A stretch of 64,000 bases of DNA from Owenia fusiformis (lineage: Eukaryota > Annelida > Polychaeta > Sabellida > Oweniidae), in NCBI GenBank assembly GCA_903813345.2, contig CAIIXF020000009.1, forward strand, positions 32,925,259-32,989,258, read 5' to 3'. Made by a program: the position numbers and the translations under genes. Shown piece by piece: positions 1 through 20,964 of the stretch; position 1 is the first letter of the stretch; every line of letters starts with the position of its first letter. A model generated the notes under the pieces. The model was not told the origin of the DNA and searched no databases. It was given only the letters and a program-made list of their open reading frames with translations.

Positions 1-3000
1 ATTGAATATGAATTTGTAATAACTCCCATCTGCACAAATAACTGAAAGAAAGTTTAAAATATTGAAATCAAAATTGCATAATTTTTTGCATGGAGTCCTT
101 GCCTTCACTCCTAGGCTTTTTTCAAAAATTATTTCAGACATGCTTCAACTTACATAAAATAGAATACAAGAGAACTGGTCCACTGATTAGATTGCATTCA
201 AATGAAATTGCTCACCCAGGCAATTTAACAAAAACATAACTGATTACCACTAAAATTAACTAGAAAATGGCAACTCCACGGAGTAGCAAATCCCAACGAA
301 CACTATATAAATCATCAATCTGTACAGTCACAATGTAATATTTACCATCTACTCTTACCTTCAATAAATATTTTAAATCATGTAACCATACTTTCAAGAT
401 AACTAAGTAATGGCGAATTTCTGCTCTAGTCAGCTATTTTGAATTTTCAGAGGCACAAATCAGAAAAACAATGCCATAATTGTGATCTACTCTGAAATTC
501 CTTCAATTTGAGTATAATATAGCCATACTTTTAAGAGATCAGAAAACAATTGCGAAATCCCGCATTAGGCGGCCATTTTGAATTTTGAGGCCCGAATCAG
601 AAAAACGTTACAATATTTGCAATCTACTCTAAATGGCCTTTCATTTGAGTATAATAAAGCTATACTTCAAAAACATCTCAAAATTAACGCAAATTCCTGT
701 TTTCCCGATCCCCCATTTACGGCCCCTGGGGGTCAGGGTGAAAAACCCGGGATATATGTGAAAAACATAGATGATGTTAATATACTACCAAAATTTCAAA
801 TAATAATATTTATTATTTTGGTTTAAATGAAAAACATAAGTTTTTTGCAAAAAATTCCCGCCATTTTTAAACTGGCGGCCATCTTGCGTAAAACTGTTCA
901 CCAATATACATCATTCCACCAAATATGAAGAAAATCTGTCGACTAGTATTCGAGTTATCTTCTGGACAGACGGACGGACGGACTGACTGACTGACGGACA
1001 GACGGACGGACGGACGGACGGACGGCTTCACTATATCCCTACAGAACTTCGTTCGTTGGGATAATTACAACAAAGTCAAGTACTGAACACTCTTACCAAT
1101 GACAGAGTTGGGATCAGCTCCAAAAGCACATATACACTGGCTGTTACCAGGGACTTGAAAACGAGAGAAACTCCACTTGGAGCTGAAGTACTTGGGGAGG
1201 AATGGAGCAGACCCTAGACTAAATACACATAAAGAGGCCAATTGGTTAGATAATATTGACATTAACTTTTATATCATCAGTAAAACATATTAACAAGGGC
1301 AAAAATCTATGCTTCCTTTTCACTGAGTAATAATACTTGTAGACAGATAAAAATTCTATTTGAAGAGAACTTGTAAATAATTTTCATAATCATAAATAAC
1401 ATGAGAAGTGTATATATTGTATATCAGTGATCTCCACAGCATTTAAGTAAGTGGGCACACCACCCACCTGAGATTTTGAAAATAGGCTTGTGCCAACCTG
1501 AAAATCGATTTGCAACCACTTGAAAATGAGAAAAATCATGAAAAATTGGCATATTTTGACCAATTTTTATCTGAATTGTGAAAATGAGAATTTTGCACCC
1601 ACCTGAGAAAAAATCATGGGGAGATCACTGTATATTATTGTACAATCTCAGGTGAAAACAATAAAGCCCCCAAAGGATGCTATAACAAGCATTAAAATAC
1701 ATGGGGACAATAGCTATATGGACATTTAAACCCTTTCATTACCTTGACTGTTTATTCTTTTTGGGGTCCTCTACAGAAAATATGTGCACTGTTCCATGAT
1801 CACTGGATACACAAATAAGGGAAGAATCGTGGTTGAAGTTTATACTGGAAATGAAATCAGATATTTCATGCTTAATTTCAAGATATAAAAAAATAGTTGT
1901 GCTTCACCTTTTACAGCAAAATCATTTTGTACCATCCTATCATCTTCTAAAATAAATATGCTCGATAGCTTGAAAGAAGTTCATAAATCATTACATTTGA
2001 GGTATGAGGACTTAATAATGAAACATAAAGAACCATTTCCAATCATTAATATCTAATTATATCCAATCATTGTGATACAATGACATACATGTGTACCGAA
2101 ATGAGCATACACAACCCTCTGGAGAAAGTCTCTAAATCAGGTATGAAACAAGTTGTTAAGTTTGTGAAAAGTCAGTATATGCAACCTTCCCAGTAAAATT
2201 AACTGCCCTGTAGTCATACCCACCAGTATATTACAGCATTGTTGGCACCCCGCCTCAACTCATGGAGTTGCTGACCATTGGATGTATCGAACACTCGGAT
2301 CAGAGTACCCTGAACAAAAATTTACATATTATTTACATTATACTAAAGAATTCTGCTTGATTATTTTATCAAGATAGGTTAACTTAGTCAGGAAAGGGAA
2401 GTGACATAAATAATACAAGTAATAAAAATGTTGATTAAAGGGTCTTAGGGTGAATATTTCATTACTCACTTTTTCTGATGCTGTGGCTAATCTAGTTCCT
2501 TGTAAATTCAGGCAGATGGCGCTAAGGCTGGCCTCATGTGCAGCAATATCTACAGGTGGTTTTTCTGTGTCGGCAAGATCAACAATTTGTACATTGCCCA
2601 TTTTACGCCCAGGAAATGCTAGGAGTGAGTTATTGCTGTTTGGGCACATGACACACAACCCTAAAATAAGTATGAATATGCATCAGATACATACATGGTA
2701 CATATACGAAGGAAATACAGATTAATGTACCGTATTCTCTGTAATTACCGCCCACTCTCTAATAAGCGCCCACCCCGCTTCACAAAGTTCAAGAAACATC
2801 GAGGAATCAACAAGAATTGAAGAATATATCAGGAAAAAAATATTTCTCAAAATCCAGGAGCGGGCGATAATAGAGTACTTACCCTAAAACTGCTGTAAAC
2901 ACGACGCGTTTTGTAATTCTATGCATCCTCTCGATACATATCTATCGATGGGTGCTTCCCACACCATACCATGCTAATATTGTCTCCAAATAGTCCATAA

Positions 3001-6000
3001 TGAATGAAGGAATTGTTCTTTATCGGCATTCAGAAATTTCAAAAGCTACTGCGCAGATGTTCTGCGCATGTCAAGGTCGTGAACTTTCTGGTTTCTTTTT
3101 AATGTTTCTCGACTTTTACACGACTTTTGCACGAATAATGATGATCTCTCATCAAATTAAAAATAATGTATAACTTTAGATCGATATCCAGCAGTCTCTA
3201 GTGGAAATATTGAAGGTAATCGGCGATAATGACAAAGTGGGCGTGCCGGAAATAAATTAGACATAGACGGGTCTTCAACCACTGTCAATATTGTCTAAGC
3301 GATCTTTACCGTATTCTCTCCAATAACAGCACTTGTCATATTATTATAAAAATATGTTGAAGAAAATGCATTCTTGTCAAGAAAAATTGCCATACATGAA
3401 ATTCCTCGGGATTTCTGATTTCTTTCATACATGGGCGCTTATTAGAATGGTCTAAATAATGTATTTTCAATTTTCTAAATGCCCTGGGCGCTAATTACAG
3501 AGAATACGGTATGTTAAAGCTATACATTTTTGGACTTTGAAGATGTGATTCATTAATCTAATAGCACATTGCATTTTCTGCTAACTGATCCTCTTTACCT
3601 AAATTTCAAAACCTGAGACTAAACTGTGTTTATTGTTCACATTAAAATTAATATTCTTAATTATGATGAATTCAAATGAGTGATGTACATGTCCATTTTT
3701 ACCTTTAGGGTTATTACATGTTTCAAACACATGAAGTTGCTGTGGGTTCTGGGTGAATGTATACACTTTGATCATGGTGTCCAGCACTACAACTATCCTG
3801 AAAGTACACAATGGTATTCTAGCATGACTTTCTATTCTCTTTTTTAAAATGTTACATTACTTCAAATTAAAATTGAATGCTTACATAGCGTTCTACAAAA
3901 CTGATTATTTGAGTCTTTTTAAAAGTGGAGACTATAAGTATTTGTACTAACAAAACCATTCGACCCTAAAGTAAAGGGGGTTATCACATTAAGGTGAATC
4001 CGTGTGAGATTTTTCATGAAATGGTATATTTTTCACAATGGATATTTTCAATGAATTACAACAAAGTAAAAATTTAATTTTAAATTTAAGGGATGGTGTG
4101 GTAGAACCGTGGGACCAAAAACCGGGGTTAATCGAACCGAACCGTGACCGACCTTAAAAACGCCATCAAAACAAAGCTCACCTATCTCTCCTCAGCCGTA
4201 CTGTCTTCACCTCGCTAGAAAACTCAAGTTCAATCACATGTTTCTTCTTCAAGTCATCCCACACCATCACTGAAAAACATACAGAGAGTATATACGATAA
4301 AACCTGTATAAACAATCACATGTCCAATTAGTCCCAAAAATCGTCCTATTGCCTCCTACATGTATATTACAAATCTGACCATTTTTGGATGGTCCCAGGT
4401 GTTCAGGTTAGATAGGTTTTACTCTATTTTAATCATCAGTTATTTCAAGATGTTAACGGTAAATGATAATCTGATCAAGGCACAACGAAAGTAGCCTATT
4501 TAAATTGTCTCAATTTCGCAAGCTTTGGGGTTTTCAGTGTGACTCCTTTCCTATTTTCACTAAATATCTCATAATTAAGCACAAATAAGAGAAACAGAAA
4601 TATTAAAAATATTTAGATTATCTCAAGATCAGAGAAATTATTTTTCGAATGTTCAGATATTTTCTAACCTACCTTTGTTTGGTGGGTACTTGGGTGTTTT
4701 TCCACCCCCTACTAGCGCAAGGTAGTTACATCTGAACAACATCTCAACCAGTCCAACACCACCCTCAGGAAAATCTGGAACAAATTCAAATAATTTGTTT
4801 CCCTTGGCGATTGGTCTGTACACAAAGCAGTGTTCTATCTATGATTCTTTCCATCTAAAAGTCAATGCAAAATTCAAAACTGGTCAAAATTTGCAGATTT
4901 TCCGTGATTTTTCTCATTTTCAAGTGGGTGCAAATGGGTTTTGAAGTGGATGCAAGACTTTTTCAAAATCTCAAATGGGTGCAAATCATGCAGTGGTGAT
5001 TTGCTTCAATGCTGGGAGATCACATGCAGTCAACATCTATACAATAGGCGCTTATCTGTATTTTAAGGATAGACTCAAAATTGTGTTTGTTGTATGACAT
5101 GTATGATCAATCATTCTTTCACTCATTTTTCTAAATTATATCAATATTTTCAAAGCAATATTTCAAGGAATTTAGAAATATTTGCAAAAGTACATTGTAT
5201 TTATAAAGAATTAATTTTCATTTTCTTTAATTATCAACAATATATTTTTTCAAGTTCTAATACAGGTATTTACAGAAAAGAAGATTTGGAATGAAGGCAA
5301 TTGATGTTGCAAATGATCCATATTTTTTCAATTTTGGTATATTTTAGAGTCAGAAGCAGGTACTGAGCCCTTTTAAGTACATGTACATAGTTGTGCAACA
5401 GTGCAAAAGTGACCTAAATATACAGTCTTACAGCACTTAAAACATCACCAACTTCCATTCATGATTTTGGATTGAATATTATAACCGTTCATGTATTCTT
5501 TGAGCTGTGTTCCCGATATACATTTAAATAAATCAAACATCATTCAGTTCCAATGATTTGTAAAATCCACCCCAAGTATGTAACTATTAACTTTTTTGTT
5601 TCCATTTCAAATCAATTATCTCCAAGATAGCTACATGTATAGATTTCTAGAAAAACAGGTCACTGATAAATAGGGTGGATCATTTAGAATCAATAAAATA
5701 CATAATACGGGAAATTAAGATGGACAGGCCAGCAACAATGAAAATGTGACCTATCCCAACAGACTTTGCAAACACTGCAACAAACTTTTCCACACAAACA
5801 GTGCAAGAGACATAATTAGTACACAAACATTGCAAAAACTGCACATACTCAATGTCACAATCCAATAGACAAAACACAACCAAAAGTCAAGATTTCTTTC
5901 TTACTTGAAGCAAAGTAAAAACATTTCAATTTACATGTGATAACATAAATCATGCACAAATTATTACTGCAAAATGTGAAAGCAAATCAGGTAAAAAGAT

Positions 6001-9000
6001 ATGCACTAAAATGTTATCAGTTCAAAAGCGAAGATACATCCTTTAAAAATGGCAACAACTTGCCTCCAATACCTGTTGAAGTATCTGAAAATTGCAGGAA
6101 AAAATACCATTTAAAATATACATCTATAGTTGAAAGGATATGTTTTTATAGAAGTGATCAATGAATTGGTATTTGCAATACAGATGAAGTATCATCTACA
6201 GGTAAAGGGAGGATTTAACATGTGCCCAACTCTAATCTATAAGCATGAAAAAACATATACAGGGTGTCCTGAAAGTATGGGGCCCCCGTAGGCAGACATA
6301 TACCAGTGTCTTCATAGTATATGTTATATATCATTATAAAGCTTATCCAAAGTTACATTGATTCGCCAAGTACAGGGTGACCGGAAAAAAAGGAGACCAT
6401 TGAAATAGGCAATATCTCCTAAAATAGACTAGTGACATCAATGAAATTTTGCATACATCAGGACAGTTCTATGGAAATTTGTTCCTGAAAGTGTCAATAC
6501 AAGCAGTCAACTGGTTCAGGAGCTATGATCATTTAAATAACATGCTCCAAATAGGCGCAATTGAGACCAACGCAGAGCTGGATACATTTGGCAAATACCC
6601 TTACATATTCCGACCTTGTTATGGCATTACATTTAGCATTTATTGCCACCTTTAGGTCAGCAATTGTCTCAGGATTGTTTTGGTACACATTGTCTTTCAA
6701 ATTGCCCCACAAAAAGAAATCAGGTGGATTCAAATTTGAGGTGTATGGAGACGAAGCTTATCTGACCTATGGCTTCTGACTCAGTGGTCCCACTCAGTTA
6801 CAGTATCATCCTAAGGAGGTTTTGGGCAGCCCTTGGTTTCCATATTGGATTTAATTGTGCCATATAGTGGTTTTAGTAACATGGCACTATGCCCAATACC
6901 TAAAGTGACTCTTAAGATTGGGTAAATCAGCACTTTGGCAACAGGATGATGAACCACATGTCAGATAACCCTTCATTGCCATTACAGCCTAGACTTGAAT
7001 CCTGCTGATTTCTTTTTGTATGGATATTTGAAAGACAATCTATACCAAAACAATCCTCAGACTATTGTTGACCTAAAGAAGGCAATCACTGCTATATGTA
7101 ATGCCATAATAATGCCATAGAGGGCAGAACATGTAAGGGTAGTTTGCCATATGAATCCAACTCTGCGTTGGTCTCAATTGTGCCTATTTGGAGCATGTTA
7201 TGTAAATGATCACAGCTCCTGAACCAGTTGAATGCTTGTATTGAAACCTTCAGTAACAAATTTCCATATAACTGTTCCAGTGTATGCAAAATTTCATTGA
7301 TGGCACTTGTCTAGTTTAGGAGAAATTGATTACTTCAATGGTCTCCTTTTTTTCCGGTCACCCTGTATCATGGTTTAACTCTCAAATGTGAAAAAATTAC
7401 AGGCATTTCAAAATTTAGTGTTTGGTCAAAATTAAGTTCAATTTTACACAAAATCACTAGTCAATGTGTCCTCCCGGGCCATCTTAACAGCAGCAATTCT
7501 TTTCGGGTCGGAGGGATATTGAGTTGGAAAAAGAGAACGGTGAGGGTAGAAACTCTAAAGAAACTCTTCTGAAGTCCCTTAACAGGTTTTAAGAGGGTTA
7601 TAAAATTCCACACCCCTATTTGAAGGGTTTTTAAGGTCATATCTGAAAATAATTGCTGCTGTTAACATGGCCAAGGGGGGACACATTGACTAGTAATGTG
7701 GTGTAAAATTGAACTTTATTTTGATAAAACACTAACTTTTAAAATGACTGTAACTTTTTCCCATTTGGGAGTTAAACCATGATACTTGGCTAATCAATGT
7801 AACTTTGGATAAGCTTTAAAATGATATATGACACATACTATGAGGACACTGGAATATGTCTGCCTAGGGGGGCCCCATACTTTCGGGACACCCTGTACAT
7901 GTATGTTGTACATGTATATAAAACTAACATTAATGATTCATAACTAACAGGGCTCTCACCAGGAAATATTTAGGGTGTGGTGGAAACATCTTCAGCATAA
8001 CCGTTGAGTCCTGATAAATCATATTTATGTTATATTTTACACTTTCCACATGCTATTATTGTGTATTGATTCAAGTTTAGACTGTGGAAACAGTCACAAT
8101 TTGCCAATATGTTGTGACAGAGGCTAAATAGACTGTGGTGCTGCGCTACAGTCTAAAGGCCTAGTGAGAGCCCTGACTAAAGTAGTTTTACTAATGAGTT
8201 ACTAAATTACCCTGTCTTTCTTTTTCTTTTAATGGGTCAGCATTGTATACACGGAAACCATTCTCCATTCCACATGCAAAACATCCTGAAATACAAACTT
8301 TTCAATTAAAATTACATTTAAGTCATACTCTTATGAGACATGAATACCAGAAACAAAAATGACACTTATAAGAGATGAGAGATCTGACATTTATAAACAA
8401 ATATTTTGTTAAAAATTGATAATCTGGTATGGCAGGTATATCATGCATGACATTGTTTTTTCTAAAAATAAAGAACTAGGGAGGTTTTGTCCACGCATGT
8501 CACATATCTGGCTACATAGCTTAATATGCAAAATTTGAGAAATATTTTAAATAAATCACACACTGTACCGAACTTATTTTTGTACCAAAATTCTATAAAT
8601 AGATTCATTGTTGGTTTCTATGATCACCATGGGCTTTCAAGCCTTGAATCAGCCGAGTTGATCCTTCTGGATTCACATTTGAAGAATAGAATTTTGATTT
8701 TATAATGGCACAAATTTTTTTGTGGACATTTTGAAATACTGGCTGATTTAAAGATTGAAGTTATATCTCTGCAATTAAATTTGAGATAGTCGCAACTTTT
8801 TTTGGCTTTGACTGAGAGAACATTGAGGCTGGTGTTTAGAATTGATTGAGGTTAGAAATATGTGCATAGCTAGGGCCGATATTTTTCGACCTTTGTAATA
8901 TAACGTGTGTTTCTATATGCCAATGGGAGATGAGATTGGAATTTGATAAGCCGATGGATCAAGTTTGGGGCTCATATTCATGAAGAATAAGACTGCTGCC

Positions 9001-11987
9001 TATTTGTTGGGTAAGTTTAAATTCCCTATAGAACAGACATAATGTCGGTACGCAAGTGGTTTCTACATGGATTTTTTAAAGAGCTGAACTTTTCAATATG
9101 AAGTCAATACTTTTCTATTCAATCTTTGTGTATTACTGGTAGTAAATCTAGTGGTTACCATCTCTGGCTGCGGCAGTAGGTAGCTGCTTGCTATCACCAA
9201 TGGGGGAGCTTCCATGGGTGAGCTTTCTTACAGTTTTTGCAAGATAGTAATGTGAAAAAGTGCTCAAAATCGTGAAAACAGCATGATTTTTTAAGAATTT
9301 CTGACCAGGAGGCAACTCCCGCTACAGGCCCGAGTAGTATTATGAAACTACTACTGACTTTAGGCTACCTTGTTCAAAGGGTACCGCTGCCTTACTAACT
9401 CTTGCTGGTTTTACACCATAATTGTTGTATATTATGTCATGTCGAGTTTTTGTATGATATATCTCACTGTCACAAAATTTTAATAGCTAACAAATCAGAA
9501 AAAAAACAACTAAGCCATGATTACTTTTTTGCCTATTTTGGCTACAGAATATAAGAGGGGGGGAGGTGACTACACTACCCCCAAAATGTGGGGTTGGTTT
9601 TTCAAACTGTATTGAAAACTTAGGGGTTAAAAAACATTGTCTAGTTGACATAAAGCTAAATTCAACTAGATAACCACTAATCCAGCTTATTTTCAACCCC
9701 AAGTTTTCAATACAAGAGTGTGGATTTGATTTAAAAAAATCAGCCCCACATTTAGGGGATACTTTACCTATGAGTCATGATAAAAAATATAATTCCCAGA
9801 ACAGTCAATGTCTTCTTATGTCAAAGTAAGATACCTTATTACGTTAAATTCAATTTCTAATTTCCAGAACTTTTGATTGAATCCTGGTAAAAGAAAGCAT
9901 AAATAACACAAAACACTTTCGAATGGTGCGGTAAATGTGTAGGTAGATCTAGATGCTTTGAATTATTAAGAAAAACTCAGCAGTTGGAAGTTAGCATTCA
10001 CTCTGTGTCACTCAATTTTGCCAAAAATGTATTTGGTAGGCCCACAAATGAGGTTAAACTAGCATACTGTTTGAATAAAGTTGATGGCGATGCACAGAAT
10101 CAATATACGACGTTGATGGCGATATTTGATTTCAGCCAATAATTCAGTAATTTGAAAAAGAACAGAAAATTGTATGTTCTACAGTTCGTCGGATTAAATT
10201 AGACTAAGCTTTGATTATGTTTTCAACTTCGCTTACGGCCCGGCTTACGGCTATTAAGACATTTGGTAGGTTATCCATCCGGGTTCACTCTACACAAACC
10301 TTGACAGGGGTCCTAGGCTGAACCCTCAGATAACAGTATGTTCCCATACCAATCTGTCAAATTTCAATATGTTCCCATACCAACCAATTTGCATACCCAA
10401 AGCCATACCCAATGCCCAAATACAGGACCAATGCCATACCAATTGAACAAATACAGGACCAATGCCATACCAATGGAACAAATATAGGACCAATGTCATA
10501 CCAAATGAACAAATATAGGACCAATGCCATACCAAATGTTGTTGTTTTTAGAATCCATCCCACGAACCCCTCTTTCACGACCATTCTCATACCAGAAAGT
10601 GGAAAAATCAGACCATTGCTTACTCACTTCGAGAGCCATGTTAGATTTTGAAACTTATGGCTCTCTAACGGAGAAGTGAACAGCTGATCAATAGTGACCT
10701 TTGAAATTGAATTAAGTCGATCCGCGGCTTACTTTTGGTCTCTAACTGTGTCTTACATCAGTATCATCAATCCGTGTAAGTATTGGAATGCTGGAGTACT
10801 TCTTTTTCGATCAAGACTTGTAAATTGTTCATCGAGTTAAAGTTTTACAGACCTATTTCCAATATGGTGGTTTGCTAGGTGCGAGATACGCAACGAACGA
10901 AATGAATTTTGAGAATAAGTTAGGTTCGGACAACCTTCGGAGATTTACGAAAATGTCCGAGCAGAAACCGCCATATTGGAATTTGGCAGTAAAACGATTC
11001 ACTCGACTAACAATTACAAGTCCTGATCGAAAAAGAAGTTTTCCAGCGCTCCAATACTTACACGGATTGATGATACTGATGTAAGACACAGTTAGAGACC
11101 AAAAGTAAGCCGCGGATCGACTTAATTCGATTTCAAAGGTCACGATCATTGAGCTGTCCAAATGCTCCGTGGGAAAGCTATTATATCAAAATCCAAATAG
11201 CTTTCGCAGGAAGTAAACCATTGCCATACCAGATTTCATATATTTCGGGGCAATCCCATACCAAATCCTAAAATATGGGTCCATTTCCATACCAAATGCT
11301 GAAAAAGATACCCCATGTGGGCCGAGGATCCCCGTCAAGGTTTATATACAGTGAACCCCCCGGGAGGAGTGGCTACAGTACTGACACTTGGTTCTCTAGC
11401 GTATCCAACAAGGATGGACTAAAGTGCCGACATATATTTGTGGTACTATAGTGAACCCACATAGTACAGTCTCCCATACTGATAAATGTTGGTACTTTAG
11501 GCGGCGCATTCATATAACACTATTTCAACATGTTTACAAAGGAATCAATGAATGTTTGTTTGGGGGAAAAGGTAGAGAAATATTTTTGAATCAGAAACTT
11601 CCATTACGGGTGTTAATGTCTGTAACAGCATTGTGCACAGAAATGGCTTTATCAAGAGCGGTAGTTAAATACCCCATTATCGCCCTATTAGATATCTATT
11701 CAAGTTTTTATTTCTTGATTTTTGTTACTCAATACTGAAGTTGCCAGTCTTTCATGGAAAAGTAGGATGTCCGTTTATTGGAATATGTGGATCAATTAGA
11801 GAGAATACGGTAGGAGATTGTTCAAGAAACCAAGAAGCAATCCAATGAAAAAGAAAACTTTTTTTTGAAGGGGAGGGTCAAAATTTTCAACAAAGAAAGA
11901 GAGAACAAAAAGTTACAAACCTTGGTCTTGGTTCCATCCTGCATATAGGAGATTGTTCCCATGACCATGAGGAGGTCCCAAATTCAT
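1..11987 (-). CDS. WDR45B: WDR45B (WIPI3), PROPPIN-family WD-repeat protein, 3' end off window
   Basis: PROPPIN beta-propellers bind PI3P/PI(3,5)P2 on autophagic membranes. Coding exons in transcript order: 11921-11987, 8211-8285, 4673-4774, 4182-4269, 3703-3797, 2470-2660, 2224-2309, 1743-1844, 1097-1218 and 1-41. All junctions are GT/AG and phases join to 323 codons. Human WDR45B has about 344 residues, so roughly 21 residues lie beyond the left edge. The product starts [17 protein letters not shown]. It keeps the phosphoinositide-binding LRRG motif (about residues 224-227), and also [23 protein letters not shown] and [13 protein letters not shown]. These match WDR45B more closely than WDR45/WIPI4, from my memory of those sequences. 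The minus strand just upstream of the ATG has a pyrimidine-rich stretch ending TTCAG, so a non-coding first exon is possible. The start codon lies 274 bp from the divergent ECHS1 start. Introns hold several MITEs. Confidence 0.95.
318..1065. repeat. Interspersed repeat with (GGAC)n tail, copy 1
   Basis: Long repeat carrying the recurring words CGGCCATTTTGAATTTT, a (GGAC)n microsatellite at about 965-1023, and an end reading CTACAGAACTTCGTTCGTTGGGATAA. The same sequence occurs inverted at about 62066-63115, and its (GGAC)n/TTCG end recurs at 41100-41185 and 59832-59868. No coding capacity. It lies in the last intron of WDR45B. Family unknown to me. Confidence 0.7.
1425..1630. mobile_element. 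206-bp MITE with CAGTGATCTCC inverted ends
   Basis: Starts CAGTGATCTCC and ends GGAGATCACTG; flanks are TA-rich so the target duplication is ambiguous. A related, diverged copy of the interior is at about 4870-5030. The CAGTG terminus and size suggest a hAT-derived MITE. It is in the WDR45B intron between exons 1097-1218 and 1743-1844. Confidence 0.5.
2730..3509. mobile_element. 780-bp MITE with CCGTATTCTCTGTAATTA inverted ends
   Basis: Inverted ends of about 45 bp (left starts CCGTATTCTCTGTAATTACC, right is its complement) with TA on both sides. A third copy of the terminal word occurs inside at about 3310, and a solo end sits at about 11797-11812, suggesting nested or rearranged copies. 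No transposase. WDR45B intron. Confidence 0.7.
6260..7895. mobile_element. Foldback MITE (outer), CAGGGTGTCC ends, host of a nested element
   Basis: Arms start CAGGGTGTCCTGAAAGTATG and mirror at the right end; TA flanks at 6258-6259 and 7896-7897. Its left arm is interrupted by the element at 6373-7365; removing that and one TA restores an uninterrupted match to the right arm (reading CCAAGTATCATGGTTTAACT). Without the insert it is about 640 bp. WDR45B intron. Confidence 0.8.
6373..7365. mobile_element. Palindromic Tc1/mariner-derived element nested in the 6260-7895 element
   Basis: Inverted ends CAGGGTGACCGGAAAAAAAG; TA duplication at 6371-6372 and 7366-7367. Each arm encodes the C-terminal part of a Tc1/mariner transposase. 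On the minus strand at about 6533-6733 it reads [20 protein letters not shown]; on the plus strand at about 6990-7100 it reads [19 protein letters not shown]. The two fragments face each other, so the element is two transposase 3' ends joined head-on around a central spacer, with no complete gene. It could only move with enzyme supplied by another copy. Confidence 0.82.
7948..8175. mobile_element. 228-bp MITE with CAGGGCTCTCAC ends
   Basis: Left end CAGGGCTCTCACCAGG, right end CTAGTGAGAGCCCTG. ACTAA occurs on both sides, possibly the remnant of an 8-bp hAT duplication. Immediately downstream of WDR45B exon 2 in transcript order (36 bp from its donor). Confidence 0.6.
10270..11370. mobile_element. 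Foldback element with an inner palindrome and a 31-bp minisatellite
   Basis: Outer ends share GGTTCACTNTANANAAACC and TTGACNGGGNTCCT in inverted orientation (about 10278-10320 and 11320-11360). Inside is a second palindrome with arms of about 165 bp (about 10675-10845 and 10990-11155). A 31-bp unit with GGACCAATGCCATACCAA is repeated about four times at 10410-10540. The boundaries are approximate. No gene; the reading frames here are repeat artefacts. First WDR45B intron. Confidence 0.6.
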
Positions 11988-12261
11988 AATTACTTTCAAT
12001 ACCACCACATAAAACTGAACAAATAAGAATATTTTCAGAGAAATTGAAAAATATTCACTTTCATGTTGACAACTTTAGGCACTTTGGTTTGAGACTATAT
12101 TTTTCACTCAAACACACCAAATGAGCAAAATAAACAGATGTAATGGTACATCAAATTAAAGTGTTGAATTAAATGGATATTTAATGGATCATGACTGGAT
12201 CATGGTACCATATTTCCAGATTTCAATAATCTCGTAAATATTCGTCTGCTCGAGATCCAAC
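11988..12261. promoter_or_regulatory. Shared intergenic region between divergent WDR45B and ECHS1 starts
   Basis: Only 274 bp separate the WDR45B ATG (minus) from the ECHS1 ATG (plus), so both 5' UTRs and at least one core promoter must fit here or overlap the neighbouring gene. The stretch is AT-rich on the WDR45B side and gains a few CpGs near ECHS1 (about 12230-12300). No unambiguous TATA box stands out. Head-to-head pairs this close usually share a bidirectional promoter; that is inference here. Confidence 0.6.
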
Positions 12262-19920
<7,659 letters not shown>

Positions 19921-20326
19921 ACAATGTCAGGGTAATAAGTTGTAGTAGACACACTGAAGAAATCTGCAATATTACAGTGAATAGATGACCTGAAGAGACT
20001 GAATGATTACATCCTGACAATTATAGTGCTTTGTCAAAATGTACTTTTGGTATTATTTTGAGATCTCTATCATTTAGGGCCAGGATCTGATTGATTTCAA
20101 TGTAGTATACACATGTATTCTTGTAAGGACTGAATGAAAAAGTGAAGTAAGAATAATCATGACAAAGGAGATTACGTTGTGATTATAATGGGTAGTAATA
20201 GTATCAAGGCCAGTTATACTGTGAGCTCATGATATAATTGAGACACACTTAATATTAGCACTCAACAAGCAACAACTCACTGAGAAGCCAAATTATGAAA
20301 GATTATAAAAACATTTTGTATGTACC

Positions 20327-20332
20327 AATAAA
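20327..20332 (+). promoter_or_regulatory. Candidate ECHS1 polyadenylation signal
   Basis: AATAAA about 410 nt after the ECHS1 stop codon and the clearest canonical signal before the next repeat (20395). It implies a 3' UTR of roughly 430 nt. Confidence 0.5.
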
Positions 20333-20394
20333 TTATGATTTTTGAAACAAAAAATATTTTGCCTGTTTATATAAATTAAAAGATCATCTACTAG

Positions 20395-20964
20395 TACGGT
20401 TCATACGGGAAACCCTGCATTTTTCTAATATCTTTGTCATTCTAAGGAATTACTCCCTGATATTTCACACATTTATGCATCATTCAATTACCTACCACCC
20501 TACCAAATTTCATGACCGTCGGACTGATAGTCACAATTTTACAGCACTTTGAATAACATGCTTCAAGTTTGGCCATCATCGCGCTGTAGGCAAACCTGCA
20601 CACTTGTCAATGGGCCGAATGCATTCCTGAGCAGGTATGGCCTGAATGATACGGATGATCTCACTTTTGAGGTTTGTGATTGTCCTGAGGTCATTCTCAT
20701 ACACTTTTTCCTTGCCATATCCCTACAGGTAGGGACATTTTGGACGGCGAGTGCAGGTGGCCCGACAGCTCAATAGTGGCCACTAGCGCATGTTCTGTAA
20801 AGTGCTGTAACATTGTGACTATCAATCTGATGGACATGAAATAAAGTAGGTTGGTAGGAAATTGAATAATGTACAAATGTGCAAATTATCCGGGAGTTAT
20901 TTCTTAAAATGACAAATATATGAGGAAAATTGTGCAAGGGTTTCCATTTTTTTTGACCACCCTG
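20395..20964. mobile_element. Foldback MITE of the CAGGGTGGTCAAAAAAA family, left end decayed
   Basis: The right end TTTTTTTGACCACCCTG followed by TA, and the internal arms (TAATATCTTTGTCATTCTAAGGAATTA and mirror), match the better preserved element at 39186-40160. The left terminus no longer matches. It lies 60 bp beyond the ECHS1 polyA signal. Confidence 0.65.

Noticed and set aside
6533-7100. An active Tc1/mariner transposase
   Set aside because: Only C-terminal fragments are present, in opposite orientation; neither arm has the DNA-binding part or the first two catalytic acidic residues.
11424-11738. 104-codon plus-strand frame
   Set aside because: Lies in the WDR45B intron between two MITE remnants; composition and residues look random, with no family resemblance.
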